A stretch of DNA of 64,000 nucleotides from Winogradskyella sp. PC-19 (GTDB lineage: Bacteria; Bacteroidota; Bacteroidia; Flavobacteriales; Flavobacteriaceae), in NCBI RefSeq assembly GCF_002163855.1, contig NZ_CP019332.1, forward strand, positions 2,831,145 through 2,895,144, in the 5' to 3' direction. A program made the position numbers and the translations under genes. Shown here piece after piece: positions 10,471 to 19,707 of this stretch (the first letter of the stretch is position 1; each line of letters begins with the position of its first letter). The notes under the pieces are model-generated. The model saw only the letters and a list, made by a program, of their open reading frames with translations. It made no database searches and had not been told where the DNA came from.

Positions 10471-10545
10471 CGGGGTGTAGCGTAGCCCGGTTATCGCGCC
10501 ACGTTTGGGACGTGGAGGCCGCAGGTTCGAATCCTGCCACCCCGA
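10471..10545 (+). tRNA. tRNA-Pro (anticodon TGG)
   Basis: The sequence folds as a full cloverleaf. The acceptor stem pairs CGGGGTG with CACCCCG and has discriminator A. The anticodon stem CCACG/CGTGG encloses the loop TTTGGGA with anticodon TGG, and the T arm contains GGTTCGAATCC. CCA is not encoded. It is a single tRNA with its own promoter and terminator. Confidence 0.97.
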
Positions 10546-10546
10546 C

Positions 10547-10580
10547 AAAAAAAGCTGAACATCAATGTTCAGCTTTTTTT
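10547..10580 (+). terminator. Rho-independent terminator of tRNA-Pro
   Basis: A stem AAGCTGAACAT / ATGTTCAGCTT with a two-base loop is followed by a run of T. It starts directly after the tRNA. The A-rich left side also makes it usable for the lipoprotein gene that converges from the other strand. Confidence 0.85.
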
Positions 10581-10600
10581 ATTTGATTCTATTTATAACT

Positions 10601-11080
10601 TCAATTAATACGCTTATAATTTTCAGAGTACATCATGTTGCCATCTTCATCGATTTGTATTTGACTAAACTTATTTTCATCAACAACGAGTTTGTAATTA
10701 AATTCTTTTTTTTCGGCGATGACTTTGTTCATTACGCTTGATCCATATTGCATGATTTCTGTTAATGTAGAATCTGTTGCTGTATAACTGCCATAACCAA
10801 ACCATTCGATAGAGTCAGTAGGCACTAATTTGCTCCACATTACCTTGTCTTTATTAAACATTTTTACTTGTCGATAACCTTCGTTGGTGTTAAAAGAGTC
10901 TGTAACCTTATTGTCTTTATAGTTATAGAAACCTATCATTTCCCAGTTGCCTTCTAATGGAGTTTGTTTTATTTCAGTCTTTATAATACTTGAGTTATCT
11001 GATTTTGGAATTGTAGATTTATCATTAGCACAAGATGAAATAAAAATTAGGAGTAATAGATAGTTGATGATTGTTTTCAT
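10601..11080 (-). CDS. Hypothetical lipoprotein
   Basis: The 159-residue product begins with a lipoprotein signal (LLLLIFISSC). The mature part resembles small lipocalin-like or secreted proteins of flavobacteria (GNWEMIGFYNYKDN, then several beta-strand-like segments and a terminal YSENYKRI), but I cannot name a family with confidence. It converges on the tRNA-Pro terminator and is divergent from trxB, so it is probably monocistronic. Confidence 0.7.
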   Translation of the reverse strand: MKTIINYLLLLIFISSCANDKSTIPKSDNSSIIKTEIKQTPLEGNWEMIGFYNYKDNKVTDSFNTNEGYRQVKMFNKDKVMWSKLVPTDSIEWFGYGSYTATDSTLTEIMQYGSSVMNKVIAEKKEFNYKLVVDENKFSQIQIDEDGNMMYSENYKRIN

Positions 11081-11243
11081 TACATGTTGATTTGAAGAAG
11101 TTAATATTCAATAAGTTACAAAAAAATAAATAATGTGATTGGAAGTGATAAAATTTATGAATAAAACCATTGTTTCTGTTGATAACTTCTATGTAAGGTT
11201 TTAGGTAAAAAAACTACTTTTGTTTTGATAAAATGAATAAAAT

Positions 11244-12227
11244 ATGTCAGATACTATAGAAAGAGTAAAGTGCCTAATAATTGGCTCTGGTCCTGCAGGT
11301 TATACTGCAGCGATATATGCAGCAAGAGCAAATATGGCACCAGTTTTATATCAAGGAGAACAACCTGGTGGTCAATTGACGACAACTAATGATGTTGAGA
11401 ATTTTCCAGGATACCCTGATGGGATTACTGGGCCAGAAATGATGATTCAGTTACAAAAGCAAGCCGAGCGTTTTGGAACTGACATACGTCACGGTTGGGT
11501 TGATAAAGTTGATTTTTCTGGAGATTTGCATAAAGTTTGGATTAATGGTGAAAAAGAAATCCATGCAGATACTATTATAATATCTACAGGAGCTTCTGCT
11601 AAATATCTAGGACTACCATCTGAACAAAAATATTTAAAATTAGGAGGTGGAGTTTCTGCATGTGCTGTATGTGATGGTTTCTTTTATAGAAATCAAGAAA
11701 CGGTAATTGTAGGTGCTGGAGATTCTGCTTGTGAAGAAGCACATTACCTTTCAAAACTATGTAAAAAAGTGACTATGCTAGTGCGTAGAGATGAGTTTAG
11801 AGCATCCAAGATTATGGCTGCTCGAGTTCAAAATACTGAAAACATCGAAATCCTCTATAATACTGAAACAGAAGAAGTTTTAGGTGATGGACAAGTTGTA
11901 ACTGGTGTTAGAGTTAAGAATAATGTCACTGGAGATGTTCATGAAATTCCAGCAACTGGCTTTTTTGTAGCTATTGGACATAAACCTAATACTGATATTT
12001 TTGAAGATTATTTAAATCTTGATGAAACTGGTTACATCATAAATGAAGTGCCAGGAACAAGCAAAACTAATGTCGAAGGTGTTTTTGTGAGTGGAGATGC
12101 TGCCGATCATGTATACAGACAGGCAATTACTGCTGCTGGAACAGGTTGTATGGCTGCTTTAGACGCAGAGCGTTATTTAGCATCAAAAGATGCTGATTTT
12201 GAAGTTGTGACTCCAACTTACAATTAG
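11244..12227 (+). CDS. trxB: Thioredoxin-disulfide reductase
   Basis: This is a FAD-dependent reductase that transfers NADPH electrons to thioredoxin in the cytoplasm. The FAD Rossmann motif GSGPAG lies at 14-19, the redox-active disulfide is C140-A-V-C143, and the NADPH motif VGAGDSACEEA follows at about 155. The C-terminal FAD segment TNVEGVFVSGDAAD is intact. Length (327) is normal. A TACTTTTG box at 11215-11222 resembles a -7 element, but I see no matching -33. It is monocistronic, with its own terminator. Confidence 0.97.
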   Translation: MSDTIERVKCLIIGSGPAGYTAAIYAARANMAPVLYQGEQPGGQLTTTNDVENFPGYPDGITGPEMMIQLQKQAERFGTDIRHGWVDKVDFSGDLHKVWINGEKEIHADTIIISTGASAKYLGLPSEQKYLKLGGGVSACAVCDGFFYRNQETVIVGAGDSACEEAHYLSKLCKKVTMLVRRDEFRASKIMAARVQNTENIEILYNTETEEVLGDGQVVTGVRVKNNVTGDVHEIPATGFFVAIGHKPNTDIFEDYLNLDETGYIINEVPGTSKTNVEGVFVSGDAADHVYRQAITAAGTGCMAALDAERYLASKDADFEVVTPTYN

Positions 12228-12235
12228 TTATATAT

Positions 12236-12270
12236 AAAAAAAGCCGAAGAGTAATCTTCGGCTTTTTTTA
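12236..12270 (+). terminator. Bidirectional terminator between trxB and DUF2807 gene
   Basis: AAAAAAAGCCGAAGA and TCTTCGGCTTTTTTT form a stem with a short loop. It has A-tracts on the left and T-tracts on the right, so it can stop transcription from both convergent genes. Confidence 0.88.
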
Positions 12271-12292
12271 TGCTTTTAAAAATGAATTAGAA

Positions 12293-13156
12293 TTAATTAA
12301 ACAATCCTTTATTATTCATTTCCTTTTTTTGAAGTTTTGCAGTGTCAGAAAAGGTTTCTAAAATAATTTTTGGTTCGCCATAGACAAATGTTTCAGTGTT
12401 TCCGGAGGCATTAAGTTTAAGCTCAGTAGTTATGTTAAGCGTAGCATCACTATTACTTTCTATCAAAACATTTGCGTTTTGTATGGTGAATGCTTTACCA
12501 ATAAATTTTGCTGAATTATCTAAACGTAAGGTTGAGTTTTCTGTATCACCTTCGATTGTTGCGTCTGCATTTTGATATAAATCAAAACTTGTAGTTTTAC
12601 TATTTAATAATGCATCTAGTTTACTATTGTCACTCATTATAAAAGAGGAACTATCTGCTGTTATATTAAGCCTGCTTTTAGTCCTATTTGATGCAGTAAA
12701 ACTAAAGTTTGTAGCTTTTAAGTTGAGGTAGGCTCTTGAATTATTGTCTATTTTAAGTTTAAAATCATTTAGTTCCATAGATGTTAAAGAGCGTAATTCT
12801 GCACTGTCGTAAAGCTCTACATCTTCAAGATTGTCGCTATAATTTACAGTTATAATAAGCTTCTTTTTTGATGTAATACGTTTAGAAGTACTAATCGATA
12901 AAGTACCATCACTAACATTTATATCTATAATTTCATGAAGATTATCATCAGCTTCAACTTCGACAGAAGATTTGCTATTGTAAGCAATTTTGACTTCAAA
13001 ATCATTTTTGATAATTAAAGTATTAAAACCATCAATGTAAGTTTGTTTTACTGTAACATCTCTATTTCCTTTTATTTTTTCAGCTTTTTGTGCATAGCTA
13101 ATGGATGTTAAACCAATAAGGAATACGAAAGCATAAATAACTTTATTTGCTGTCAT
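12293..13156 (-). CDS. DUF2807 (GIN-domain) exported protein
   Basis: The product has a signal peptide (YAFVFLIGLTSISYAQ) and then a head GIN (DUF2807) domain with its typical opening FNTLIIKNDFEVKIAYN and EADDNLHEIIDINVSDGTLSI. The rest is a right-handed beta-helix-like run of short Asn/Ser-rich strands. Such proteins are thought to be surface or periplasmic, but their biochemical role is not established. It is a paralogue of the next gene, a lipoprotein form. A 170-bp gap separates the two genes, so they may have separate promoters. Confidence 0.85.
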   Translation of the reverse strand: MTANKVIYAFVFLIGLTSISYAQKAEKIKGNRDVTVKQTYIDGFNTLIIKNDFEVKIAYNSKSSVEVEADDNLHEIIDINVSDGTLSISTSKRITSKKKLIITVNYSDNLEDVELYDSAELRSLTSMELNDFKLKIDNNSRAYLNLKATNFSFTASNRTKSRLNITADSSSFIMSDNSKLDALLNSKTTSFDLYQNADATIEGDTENSTLRLDNSAKFIGKAFTIQNANVLIESNSDATLNITTELKLNASGNTETFVYGEPKIILETFSDTAKLQKKEMNNKGLFN

Positions 13157-13326
13157 TATATTTAGATTTAAAACTTTGATCTTTGTAATTATACGTATTT
13201 TTTGAATTCAAAGACGTTTATAAAATAAATATATACAAAAACCATCCCAAACAGTATTGTGTTTGAGATGGCTTTTATAAACTGAATTGGTATTCAGGAT
13301 TGATTGGTCGATTGGTTGATTGAAGT

Positions 13327-14061
13327 CTAGTCTTTTCTGATACTACCTGAAACTCCAGCATTTTTATTTACTTTCTCTGGATTACCAGAATACTTAATGC
13401 TCGCTCCGCTTGTTGCGCTAGCTGTTAATTCTTTTGAGGTATTTACCGTAATGTTAGCACCACTTGTTGCAGAAACTCTAGTAGTTTGTGCTTCAAGGTT
13501 ATTTGCTTTAATGTAGCTTCCGCTTGTAGATTCTGCTCTAAGGTTGTTAGTCTCACCACTGACTTTAATGCCTGCGCCACTTGTAGTTTGACAAATTAGT
13601 TTTTCGGTAGAAACGTCAGCGTTGATGTGGCTTCCGCTTGTGCTTTCTAAATCTAATTCTTCAGTTGTTAAGGTGTTTTCAACCATAACGTAAGCACCAC
13701 TTGAAGTTTCGATACTATTTAAGTTTTTAACCGTTAGAATTACTTTTTTAGAACTTGATGATTTGATATTTTCATTTGACGAAATTCTTAAAATACCATT
13801 ATCTTCATCTACTTCAGTAGTAATAACGTCATGTAAATTTTCATCTGCTTCTACCTTTAAAGCTACAGAGTTTCCTTGAGTTAATTCTACTTCAATACCT
13901 CTGCTTACTTTGATTCTGTCAAAATCTTCTAATATACTTCTAGTTTCAGTAATGACATTTCCGTTGCCTGAAACTCCAGGTCCAAAATTAATGTCAAAGT
14001 TGCAGGACGTCATAAAAAGTGCTACGATACCAGCTGCGATAATTCTTGCTAATGTGCTCAT
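13327..14061 (-). CDS. DUF2807 (GIN-domain) lipoprotein
   Basis: A lipoprotein signal (IVALFMTSC) precedes a single DUF2807 domain: FDRIKVSRGIEVELTQGNSVALKVEADENLHDVI, followed by repeated TSGA and TSGS motifs that form the beta-helix rungs. It follows the 265-residue exported protein by 22 bp. It is part of the PadR-PspC-DUF2807 group, which in flavobacteria looks like an envelope-stress or membrane-integrity unit; that role is inferred from context only. Confidence 0.87.
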   Translation of the reverse strand: MSTLARIIAAGIVALFMTSCNFDINFGPGVSGNGNVITETRSILEDFDRIKVSRGIEVELTQGNSVALKVEADENLHDVITTEVDEDNGILRISSNENIKSSSSKKVILTVKNLNSIETSSGAYVMVENTLTTEELDLESTSGSHINADVSTEKLICQTTSGAGIKVSGETNNLRAESTSGSYIKANNLEAQTTRVSATSGANITVNTSKELTASATSGASIKYSGNPEKVNKNAGVSGSIRKD

Positions 14062-14083
14062 GATTGTTTGTTTAATTGATGAT

Positions 14084-14881
14084 TTATTGTTTGGTAGCTT
14101 TTTCTACCATTTTTCCATTTTGGTTGACTATTATTTCTCTAGTTTCACCATTTTTATCTAATATAAATTCAAATACTAAAGGTGCTTTAGGGTGTGCAAA
14201 TTTATTTTTTGCTATTGCTGTTAATGTGGTCTCTAGACCTTCTGCTTTAATAAATAGTTTGTTATTTTCTAATTTAATGATAACATCTCCACTATATTGG
14301 GCTTTATAATTACCACTATATTTCACCAACAGTTCTTTGGATACAGTAACTTCTTCTATGCTTTGTACAACTTCTTTTGAAACGTGATTGTAACTAATCA
14401 CACGTTTTATTTTCCACACGTTATTTTCTAAAATCCATAAGTGCGAAAACAATGCGTAATTATTACTTTTCTCATAAGTCATAGTTTTATCTGGCGAAAA
14501 GAAATGTTTTCCATTTTGCAAAGCACCATAAAGCGTATCGTTGTTATATAGCGGAAATACTTCTAAACTTCCTTCTACAAGGAAACGATAAGGTTTTTCT
14601 GTATTGTTTGGCTTGCAAAGTCCATTTTTCATTACAGAAATAAATTCTGCTTTAGAATTTGTTATTCCACTTTTATCATGGTAAAACTCTAAATCGTCAA
14701 ACATTAATTTTGCACTTTTCTCGATTTTACATTTATTGAATCCTACTTTAAAGAGTATGCTATCATTTGATTTTAAAGTTTTAAAAAGCTCTGAATTTTT
14801 GTTTACTTGCGCAAATGCAATATCGGAGTTGATTAGTAATCCGATAATGCATACTGCAAGTAATTTGATTGATTGATTCAT
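14084..14881 (-). CDS. Exported protein, SnoaL-like/DUF4440 plus DUF3471-like C-terminus
   Basis: A signal peptide (ends INSDIAFAQ) is followed by a domain of about 130 residues that looks like the SnoaL/NTF2 fold (YHDKSGITNSKAEFISVMKNG, then ENNVWKIKRVISYNH). A C-terminal segment of beta strands (LLVKYSGNYKAQYSGDVIIKLENNKLFIKAEG) resembles DUF3471, often attached to beta-lactamase-like or DUF4440 proteins. No catalytic residues are evident. The gene lies between PspC and the DUF2807 lipoprotein and is probably co-expressed. Confidence 0.7.
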   Translation of the reverse strand: MNQSIKLLAVCIIGLLINSDIAFAQVNKNSELFKTLKSNDSILFKVGFNKCKIEKSAKLMFDDLEFYHDKSGITNSKAEFISVMKNGLCKPNNTEKPYRFLVEGSLEVFPLYNNDTLYGALQNGKHFFSPDKTMTYEKSNNYALFSHLWILENNVWKIKRVISYNHVSKEVVQSIEEVTVSKELLVKYSGNYKAQYSGDVIIKLENNKLFIKAEGLETTLTAIAKNKFAHPKAPLVFEFILDKNGETREIIVNQNGKMVEKATKQ

Positions 14882-14980
14882 TTTTGATTGATTCGTTTTT
14901 TAAAACAGTTCAAATATCTAAAAGATGATAGGTTGATTGAATTTTAAATACCTGAACTGTTGATTGATTGGTCTGAATTG

Positions 14981-16846
14981 TTAATTATCGTTTTTTGATT
15001 TGATTTCTACACCGTTTTTGTCATCTATTTTTACTTGAATATCCGAACCGTTTGCCTTGATGCCATCCGAATCTATTTTTAGTTTTACGCTATCTCCAGT
15101 TTTTATGACGATGCCTTCTTCAGAATTAATTTTCAATGATGTCTTGTCATTATTACTAAAGTTTGTGGACTTACTTTCATTGACTTCATTGTACTCGCAG
15201 TCCAAGCATTCAACTTCGTTTTGTTTTACTTTTAGATACTTACCGTAGTTAGTATTGTATATGATACTATTATAACTTCGATATGTTCTTCTGATGTATC
15301 TACTTAAATCTTTGTCGACTATTAGCGTGCTGCCTTCTGGCAAATAGACAATAATACGGACTTGTTGTTCACTATATTTATTGTCTACATCTGTGGTATG
15401 GTAGGCTTCAAGTTTCAATTCTTTATTAGCAAATCCATAACTATAATTTATGTTGTCTGCACGTTCTTTAGCTACTCTGTAACTACTACCGCTAGCTTCT
15501 TTGACAATTGTAATTTTTGCAACAGAATCTGTTGTTGAATAGACTATCAGTTTAATATCGTTTGATACAATTTTCCGACCTTCATCGTCTTCAATCAGTT
15601 TAAAATTATTGTGATTTCTATAATAGTAATTATCATAGCGGTCGTATCCAGCTACACTAATTTTTAAAGTATCATTAGCTGTAATACTAAGTTCTTTTTT
15701 TGAAACAGTTTCTGCATCAAAAGCATGCTCTGAGGCTTGTTTAATTCCTGTAACTATTAACCCTAAAATTGAAATAATCCATAATCCTAGTAATGTGAAT
15801 TTTGCTGGATTCCCAATAGATTTCAAATTATTCACTAATATTTTTAATCCTAAATAAAATAGAAAGAAAAACGGAATACCAATAGCTAAAAACAAAAGCA
15901 GTGACATTAACCAAATTGGAATATTAGCAGCATTACCAATCTCTAAAAAATCTATTCCAGGGAAATGAATAACATCTGTAACTCCAACTGTAAAAAATCC
16001 TACTAATAAAGCAATTAATGTACTAACACCAACTATAATCATTATAATCCCAAAGAATTTTGCGAAAATCTTAAGAAAGAACATAATTATGTCTCCGATA
16101 GTCTCAAAGAAGTTGCGAGATTTATTTTTTAAGCGATTACTTTGCTTATCAAAATCGACACTTTTTACTGTTTCAGAAATATTATCTGCAACGTTTTCAA
16201 ACCCTTCTTTTAGGTTATCACTGTGTTTTTTGAAATCTACATTTTTTAGCTTATCAGAAACGCTATCAAAACCGTCTTTAATTTTTTTTTCGATGTTACT
16301 GATGTTTACAGCTTCTCCGGTCATTGTTAACTTTTCGGCAGTCGTTTTTGCCTCAGGTATTAATGCCCAACAAATAAGATATATGATAATGAATGTTCCT
16401 CCAGAAAGGAATGTAAATAACACCCATAGTAAACGTACCCAAATCATATCTATGCCTAAATAATGGCTAAAACCTGATGCTACACCACCAACGTAAGAGT
16501 TGTCTGTGTCTCTGTATAAGGTTTTATTCGGACCTGATTTGGTTTGTCTTTTTTGTTGTGGCTCGTCTTCAAATATCTCGTCATCAACCAAGTAGTCTTC
16601 TGGTTGCCCCATTATGGTAATCACCACGTCTACGAGTTTAACACCCACAACTTGTTTATCATTTTGTATACGTTCGCTAAATAATTCTGCGATACGTGCT
16701 TCGATATCAGAAATAATTTCTGAACGACCTTGAGAGTCTGTAAATGAACGTTTTATAGCCTCAAGATAGCGCTGTAACTTAAGATATGCATCTTCATCAA
16801 TATGGAAGAATATCCCTGCTAAATTTATATTGACTGTTTTATTCAT
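14981..16846 (-). CDS. PspC domain membrane protein
   Basis: The 621-residue protein starts with an N-terminal cytoplasmic segment (about 1-95) resembling the HAAS-like region found in PspC proteins. The PspC domain (about 107-165) has NKTLYRDTDNSYVGGVASG and a hydrophobic helix ending CWALIPE. Four or five further membrane helices lie between 245 and 370, and a large extracytoplasmic beta-rich tail follows. PspC proteins sense or respond to membrane stress. Its ATG overlaps the end of the PadR regulator gene by 4 bp, which indicates translational coupling and probable control by that regulator. Confidence 0.88.
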   Translation of the reverse strand: MNKTVNINLAGIFFHIDEDAYLKLQRYLEAIKRSFTDSQGRSEIISDIEARIAELFSERIQNDKQVVGVKLVDVVITIMGQPEDYLVDDEIFEDEPQQKRQTKSGPNKTLYRDTDNSYVGGVASGFSHYLGIDMIWVRLLWVLFTFLSGGTFIIIYLICWALIPEAKTTAEKLTMTGEAVNISNIEKKIKDGFDSVSDKLKNVDFKKHSDNLKEGFENVADNISETVKSVDFDKQSNRLKNKSRNFFETIGDIIMFFLKIFAKFFGIIMIIVGVSTLIALLVGFFTVGVTDVIHFPGIDFLEIGNAANIPIWLMSLLLFLAIGIPFFFLFYLGLKILVNNLKSIGNPAKFTLLGLWIISILGLIVTGIKQASEHAFDAETVSKKELSITANDTLKISVAGYDRYDNYYYRNHNNFKLIEDDEGRKIVSNDIKLIVYSTTDSVAKITIVKEASGSSYRVAKERADNINYSYGFANKELKLEAYHTTDVDNKYSEQQVRIIVYLPEGSTLIVDKDLSRYIRRTYRSYNSIIYNTNYGKYLKVKQNEVECLDCEYNEVNESKSTNFSNNDKTSLKINSEEGIVIKTGDSVKLKIDSDGIKANGSDIQVKIDDKNGVEIKSKNDN

Positions 16847-17184
16847 TTTTTTGGTGTTTTTGTACTTGTGACTAGGTTAACTGCGTTTTGTAATTCACTC
16901 CAAGTAGTGTTTAACTCTTTAAGAAATAATTTTCCTGTTTCTGTAAGACCATAATATTTTCTTGGTGGTCCTGAGGTTGATTCTTCCCAGCGATAATTGA
17001 GAAGACCTGCATTTTTTAATCTTGTTAATAGCGGATATATCGTCCCTTCTACAACAAGCATTTTTGCGTCTTTTAGCGTGCCTAGAATCTCTGCAACGTA
17101 AGCGTCTTCATCCTTTAGAATGGATAAAATGCAGTATTCTAAAACGCCTTTTCGCATTTGTGCTTTTGTGTTTTCTATCTTCAT
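16843..17184 (-). CDS. PadR family transcriptional regulator
   Basis: The protein is a 113-residue winged-helix regulator with the PadR core: MRKGVLEYCILSIL, EGTIYPLLTRLKNAGLL, and ESTSGPPRKYYGLTETGK. PadR proteins are usually local repressors of membrane or efflux genes. It is the first gene of the PspC unit and overlaps it by 4 bp, so it probably autoregulates that operon. The short form without a long C-terminal dimerisation helix corresponds to the PadR-s2 type. Confidence 0.92.
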   Translation of the reverse strand: MKIENTKAQMRKGVLEYCILSILKDEDAYVAEILGTLKDAKMLVVEGTIYPLLTRLKNAGLLNYRWEESTSGPPRKYYGLTETGKLFLKELNTTWSELQNAVNLVTSTKTPKK

Positions 17185-17274
17185 ATTCTTATGAGATTAA
17201 ATTTTAATAAACTGTTCATTTTTTGATTGATTTGATTTTTATACTGAAAATAAATTCAGCATAGATTGATGAAA

Positions 17275-17721
17275 TTATTTTAAAAACTTGATTGTTAATG
17301 GGTACTGAAACTCTTTTCCGTCTCTTGCGGAAAGGCTGGCTTTTACAATTAAGGCCAACTCGATTAAGAAGCCCAAAAAAGCTAAAACACCTAATCCACC
17401 TGTTATATAGAGTAGAGGTGATGGTTTACCAATATTAATATGAAAATCATAAAAACCACTGAAATTGATAAAATCAATACCATTAAAAACCTTAAAGATG
17501 AAAAACGGAATACTTATCGTACCAATAATTAGGGCATATAGTAAAACACTTATCTGAAAGTTTATTGCTTGCTTACCGTGCTTATCTACAAAATCTGATT
17601 TTTCTTTATTAACCTGCCATAAAACGATTGGTCCAATAAAGTTTCCAAAGGGTATTAAAAATCTTGAAAAGGTCGATAAATGTATAAACGTGGCAATATT
17701 TTTATGGTGGTCTGTCGTCAT
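17275..17721 (-). CDS. DUF4870 membrane protein
   Basis: The product is a 148-residue membrane protein with three or four hydrophobic helices. The family signature is visible: FIHLSTFSRFLIPFGNFIGPIVLWQVNKEKSDFVDKHGKQAINFQ and the C-terminal ALIVKASLSARDGKEFQYPLTIKF. Function is unknown. It is 90 bp upstream of the PadR gene on the same strand and may be transcribed with the PspC group. The 383-bp gap on its other side, to the next plus-strand gene, shows no further gene or clear signal to me. Confidence 0.85.
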   Translation of the reverse strand: MTTDHHKNIATFIHLSTFSRFLIPFGNFIGPIVLWQVNKEKSDFVDKHGKQAINFQISVLLYALIIGTISIPFFIFKVFNGIDFINFSGFYDFHINIGKPSPLLYITGGLGVLAFLGFLIELALIVKASLSARDGKEFQYPLTIKFLK

Positions 17722-18104
17722 GATTTAAAAGTATATAATAGTTTCTTATGCAAATATATGTCTTTAAAAAGGTATTATGTTACGCATGGTACTAAAAATT
17801 AACACTTTATTAACATTTTAGATTAGGCTAAAATGATGGTTGTCTTAGTAATAACAATGGCTTCAGAGTAAGTCTCTTAAATGTAATAACTGTAGTTGAT
17901 AATAAATTACCTTTTAAGATATAGATGTTCTCTTATTAAAAAGAGAGCTATTGTAGCAAAAATTAAGAGTAGTAATAATAACATAATAAAGTGAACTATA
18001 TTAATATAACAGTCAAAATCTCAAAACACCTACCAATGATAAGTTCACTTGTATTAAATGTTTATATTGCTATAACTATTATTAAAATTTAAAATATTTT
18101 ATAG

Positions 18105-18560
18105 ATGAATATTACGCCTTCAAAACTCAATAAGTTTATAATGTTTAAGCTACCTGCAGCATATTTTACAGGAGTAAGAACAACATATCTAGATGATGTT
18201 AAGTGTATAGTTAGTGTAAAGCATCGTTGGATCAATCAAAACCCCTTTAATTCTATGTTTTGGGCAGTACAAGGCATGGCAGCAGAGCTTACAACGGGTG
18301 CATTAGTCATGAAAAAAATAAAAGAAAGTGGTAAAAAAGTATCAATGTTAGTTGCTAATAATAATGCATCATTTACAAAAAAGGCAACAGGTAGGATTAC
18401 ATTCGAATGCTCTGAAGGTTACAAAATCGACGAGACTATTAAAAAAGCCATAGAGACAAAAGAAGGACAAACAGTTTGGCTTAATGCTAAAGGTGTAAAT
18501 AATGAAGGAGTTGAAGTGTCTAATTTTAATTTTGAATGGACATTAAAAGTTAAGAGTTAA
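18105..18560 (+). CDS. DUF4442 hotdog-fold protein
   Basis: The 151-residue protein matches the DUF4442 group of hotdog thioesterase-like proteins: FKLPAAYFTGVRTTYLDDVKCIVSVKHRWINQNPFNSMFWAVQGMAAEL, then GRITFECSEG. A thioesterase role on an acyl-CoA-type substrate is possible from the fold, but the substrate is unknown. It lies 65 bp upstream of the AIM24 gene on the same strand, so the two may form an operon ending at the terminator near 19483. Confidence 0.8.
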   Translation: MNITPSKLNKFIMFKLPAAYFTGVRTTYLDDVKCIVSVKHRWINQNPFNSMFWAVQGMAAELTTGALVMKKIKESGKKVSMLVANNNASFTKKATGRITFECSEGYKIDETIKKAIETKEGQTVWLNAKGVNNEGVEVSNFNFEWTLKVKS

Positions 18561-18625
18561 TAATTTTTGTAACAAAACCTCAGTGAATTCAACATATAGT
18601 TAATCAACAAAAAACAATCAATAAA

Positions 18626-19426
18626 ATGACAGCACACGAAATTGACTATCGTATTTACGGAGAAGAAATGCAATATGTAGAAATAGAACTAGACCCGCAA
18701 GAAGGTGTTATTGCAGAATCTGGTAGCTTTATGATGATGGACGATGGTATTAAAATGGATACCATTTTTGGAGATGGCTCACAGAAAGATAAAGGCTTTT
18801 TAGGAAAAATATTAGGCGCAGGAAAACGAATACTTACTGGTGAGAGCCTTTTTATGACAGCGTTTTATAACGACTTAGTTGGTAAACGTAATGTGTCATT
18901 TGCATCTCCATATCCGGGAAAAATCATTCCTATTGACCTAACAGAGTTTGGTGGTAAGTTTATTTGTCAAAAAGATGCATTTTTATGCGCAGCAAAAGGC
19001 GTAAGTGTTGGTATTGAATTCTCAAAAAAATTAGGAAGAGGCTTGTTTGGAGGCGAAGGTTTTATTATGCAAAAGTTAGAAGGCGATGGTATGGCATTTG
19101 TTCACGCTGGCGGAACAATGGCCGAGCGAACATTAGAAGCAGGAGAAACAATGCGAGTAGATACTGGTTGTATTGTTGGTTTTACCCAAGATGTCAATTA
19201 TGATATTGAATTTATTGGTGGGATTAAAAATTCCATTTTTGGAGGCGAAGGTTTGTTTTTTGCAAAGCTAGAAGGTCCAGGAAAAGTATATATTCAATCA
19301 TTGCCTTTTAGCCGATTAGCTGATCGTGTGATTGCGTCTGCTCCAAAATCTGGAGGAAAAGGTAGGGGAGAAGGTAGTATTCTTGGTGGGCTTGGTGATT
19401 TATTGGATGGAGATAATCGATTTTGA
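18626..19426 (+). CDS. AIM24/TIGR00266 family protein
   Basis: The protein belongs to the widespread TIGR00266/AIM24 family of beta-helix proteins without a known enzymatic role. Typical stretches are [38 protein letters not shown], and [29 protein letters not shown]. Length (266) is normal. A Gly-rich C-terminal tail follows ([18 protein letters not shown]). Confidence 0.93.
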   Translation: MTAHEIDYRIYGEEMQYVEIELDPQEGVIAESGSFMMMDDGIKMDTIFGDGSQKDKGFLGKILGAGKRILTGESLFMTAFYNDLVGKRNVSFASPYPGKIIPIDLTEFGGKFICQKDAFLCAAKGVSVGIEFSKKLGRGLFGGEGFIMQKLEGDGMAFVHAGGTMAERTLEAGETMRVDTGCIVGFTQDVNYDIEFIGGIKNSIFGGEGLFFAKLEGPGKVYIQSLPFSRLADRVIASAPKSGGKGRGEGSILGGLGDLLDGDNRF

Positions 19427-19450
19427 TTATTTAAAATTATATAAGTTTTA

Positions 19451-19483
19451 AAAAAAGGTTGCGTAAAAAACGCAACCTTTTTT
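19451..19483 (+). terminator. Rho-independent terminator after the AIM24 gene
   Basis: AAAAAAGGTTGCG and CGCAACCTTTTTT form a 13-bp stem around a 7-base loop, followed by a T run. It closes the DUF4442-AIM24 unit. Confidence 0.9.
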
Positions 19484-19707
19484 AGTTCTGATCATCTAGC
19501 TTATATGAACCAAAAAAAAATGCAATGAGAAATTTTACTAAACTATTTAGATTTTTAGGAACCTATTATTTGTTCTATTATTTGATTATTAATGTACCAG
19601 ATTTCAGCTTAAAACATGCTAATAATTAGTTGTTAAATAATCTCAAGGTTTTTTCTTAATTGAGATTAAACACTTATAGTAAAATATAAATTCAAAAAAA
19701 TAACATT

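Noticed and set aside
11215-11222. TACTTTTG as a trxB promoter
   Set aside because: The -7-like box is good and well placed, but no -33 TTG lies at 19-21 bp upstream, so I did not annotate it.
17722-18104. Small gene or RNA in the 383-bp gap
   Set aside because: No frame of useful length, no strong hairpin and no clear promoter pair was seen.
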